A stretch of 7,001 nt of DNA, taken from NCBI GenBank assembly GCA_025362705.1, contig JANYFH010000339.1, forward strand, positions 1-7,001, written 5' to 3'. Below the pieces are notes generated by a model, which saw only the letters and a list, made by a program, of their open reading frames with translations, was not told the DNA's origin and did not search any database. Source of the DNA: Betaproteobacteria bacterium. Its GTDB lineage: Bacteria; Pseudomonadota; Gammaproteobacteria; Burkholderiales; Usitatibacteraceae. Positions 5,970 to 7,001 of this stretch are shown here, piece by piece. The translations under genes and the position numbers were made by a program. The stretch's first letter is position 1, and the number at the start of each line of letters is the position of its first letter.

Positions 5970-7001
5970 ATGCAAAGACGCAAATTTCTGTCGTCCGCCG
6001 GCGCAGGGCTGGCGGCCGGTGCCGCTGCAATTTCTACACTGTCTGATGCGCAAACTGCTGTGCTGCCGGCGATCAAGTGGCGGCTCGCATCGAGCTTCCC
6101 GAAAAGTCTGGATACGATTTACGGCGGGGCCGAAGTTATTTCCAAACGAGTTGCCGCTGCAACCGGTGGCAAATTCCAGATCCAGGTATTTGCCGCTGGC
6201 GAAATCGTGCCTGCATTCAGTACCGTGGACGCCGTGCAAAACGGTACCGTGGAATGCACGCACACCGCGCCCTACTATTTTTTCGGCAAGGATCCAACGT
6301 TTGCGTTTGCCTGTGCAATTCCATTCGGCATGAATGCGCGCCAGCAAAATGCGTGGATGTATCACGGCGGCGGCATGGCGCTGATGCGGGATTTTTTCAA
6401 GGACTACAACATCATCAATTTCCCGGCCGGCAACACCGGCGCGCAGATGGGTGGATGGTTTCGCAAAGAGATCAAGACTGTTGCCGATCTGAAAGGTCTC
6501 AAGTTCCGTGTTGGCGGATTTGCCGGTCGCGTGCTGACCAGGCTCGGTGTGGTACCACAACAAATTCCGGGCGGCGATATTTATCCTTCGCTCGAGAAGG
6601 GCACCATCGACGCTGCCGAGTGGGTGGGGCCCTACGACGACGAAAAGTTGGGGCTCTACAAAATTGCGAAGTACTACTACTATCCTGGCTGGTGGGAAGG
6701 CGGACCGGAACTGGATCTGTTCGTCAATATCAAGCAGTGGGAAGCGCTGCCGCCTGAATACAAAGCGATCCTCGAATCCGCCTGTGCCGAAGCGAACCTT
6801 GATATGCTTGCCAAGTACGATGCACTTAATCCTGCGGCGCTGAAGCGCCTCGCGGGCAATGGCGTCCAGTTGCGCCCATTCAATAAAGACGTCATGAACG
6901 CCTGCTACAAAGCTGCCAACGAAGTGTATGCGGAAGAATCGGAAAAGAACCCGAAGTTCAAAAAGGTCTACGATGCGTGGAAGGCGTTTCGCGACGACCA
7001 G
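5970..7001 (+). CDS. TRAP transporter solute-binding protein (DctP family, TakP-like), Tat-exported, 3' end outside window
   Basis: This is the periplasmic binding subunit of a tripartite ATP-independent transporter, which hands an organic acid to a sodium-driven DctQ/DctM membrane pair. The frame is open for 344 codons to the last base; relatives are about 360-365 residues, so little is probably missing. The N-terminus has a twin-arginine signal: RRKFL at 3-7, an alanine-rich hydrophobic stretch at 9-24, and a likely cut after Ala27 (SDA/QT). The region FRVGGFAGRVLTRLGVVPQQ at 179-198 carries Arg180, at the place of the carboxylate-binding arginine of DctP proteins. DIYPSLEKGTIDAAEWVGPY (203-222) and YYYYPGWWEGG (235-245) resemble the 2-oxoacid-binding TakP and lactate-binding relatives. 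Gln159 and Glu217-Trp218 are candidates for the metal-linked ligand site, from memory of that group. A monocarboxylate or 2-oxoacid ligand is an inference. Membrane subunit genes are not in the window. Confidence 0.92.
   Translation, partial: MQRRKFLSSAGAGLAAGAAAISTLSDAQTAVLPAIKWRLASSFPKSLDTIYGGAEVISKRVAAATGGKFQIQVFAAGEIVPAFSTVDAVQNGTVECTHTAPYYFFGKDPTFAFACAIPFGMNARQQNAWMYHGGGMALMRDFFKDYNIINFPAGNTGAQMGGWFRKEIKTVADLKGLKFRVGGFAGRVLTRLGVVPQQIPGGDIYPSLEKGTIDAAEWVGPYDDEKLGLYKIAKYYYYPGWWEGGPELDLFVNIKQWEALPPEYKAILESACAEANLDMLAKYDALNPAALKRLAGNGVQLRPFNKDVMNACYKAANEVYAEESEKNPKFKKVYDAWKAFRDDQ

Noticed and set aside
5955..6563. Long minus-strand open frame (202 codons) opposite the start of the TRAP binding-protein gene
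   Set aside because: It lies antisense to a well-recognised gene, includes its Shine-Dalgarno region, and its translation resembles no family I know. It is a by-product of the codon bias of the real gene.
6077..6757. Plus-strand open frame of 226 codons inside the TRAP gene
   Set aside because: It is a +2 shadow of the binding-protein frame; its Arg/Cys-rich translation is typical of an out-of-frame reading.

Overview
This window looks like a stretch of a betaproteobacterial chromosome. That placement is an inference from protein resemblance and gene order: a proteobacterial-type oligoribonuclease, DarP, PmbA and Mog, plus a TakP-like TRAP binding protein. Eight genes and part of a ninth-style end gene pack it almost completely: six complete or near-complete housekeeping genes, one truncated gene at each edge, and no gap longer than about 98 bp. 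I see no insertion sequence, phage gene, tRNA, rRNA or CRISPR array.

Layout. (1) Positions 1-1965, minus strand, read right to left: an M48A (Ste24-like) membrane metalloprotease, a pterin-4a-carbinolamine dehydratase, and the first 126 codons of the ribosome assembly GTPase RsgA. The three are joined by a 4-base and then a 1-base stop/start overlap, so they look like one translationally coupled operon. (2) Positions 2058-2612, plus strand: oligoribonuclease orn, divergent from the protease. (3) Positions 2634-4450, minus strand, read right to left: darP (yjgA), mog and an alpha/beta-hydrolase carboxylesterase. mog follows darP after 15 bp and overlaps the esterase by 4 bases. This cluster converges on orn with a 21-bp gap. 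(4) Positions 4531-5871, plus strand: pmbA (tldE), divergent from darP, with a GTG start. (5) Positions 5970-7001, plus strand: a Tat-exported TRAP-transporter solute-binding protein with its own strong Shine-Dalgarno site; its 3' end lies beyond the window.

How the genes fit together. Most of the region is core maintenance: 30S assembly (RsgA), 50S assembly (DarP), turnover of RNA and cyclic-dinucleotide fragments (Orn), molybdenum-cofactor synthesis (Mog), peptide processing (PmbA), membrane proteolysis (M48A) and pterin recycling (PCD). Two neighbour pairs known from E. coli, orn/rsgA and pmbA/yjgA, appear here close together, with the protease and pterin dehydratase lying between orn and rsgA. 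The TRAP binding protein starts a separate nutrient-uptake unit.

I did not find a convincing undescribed system. The findings are modest: pterin/Mo-cofactor proximity, the protease-dehydratase-GTPase coupling, an unusual residue pair in the esterase, weak translation signals at several genes, and possible regulatory DNA ahead of the TRAP gene.
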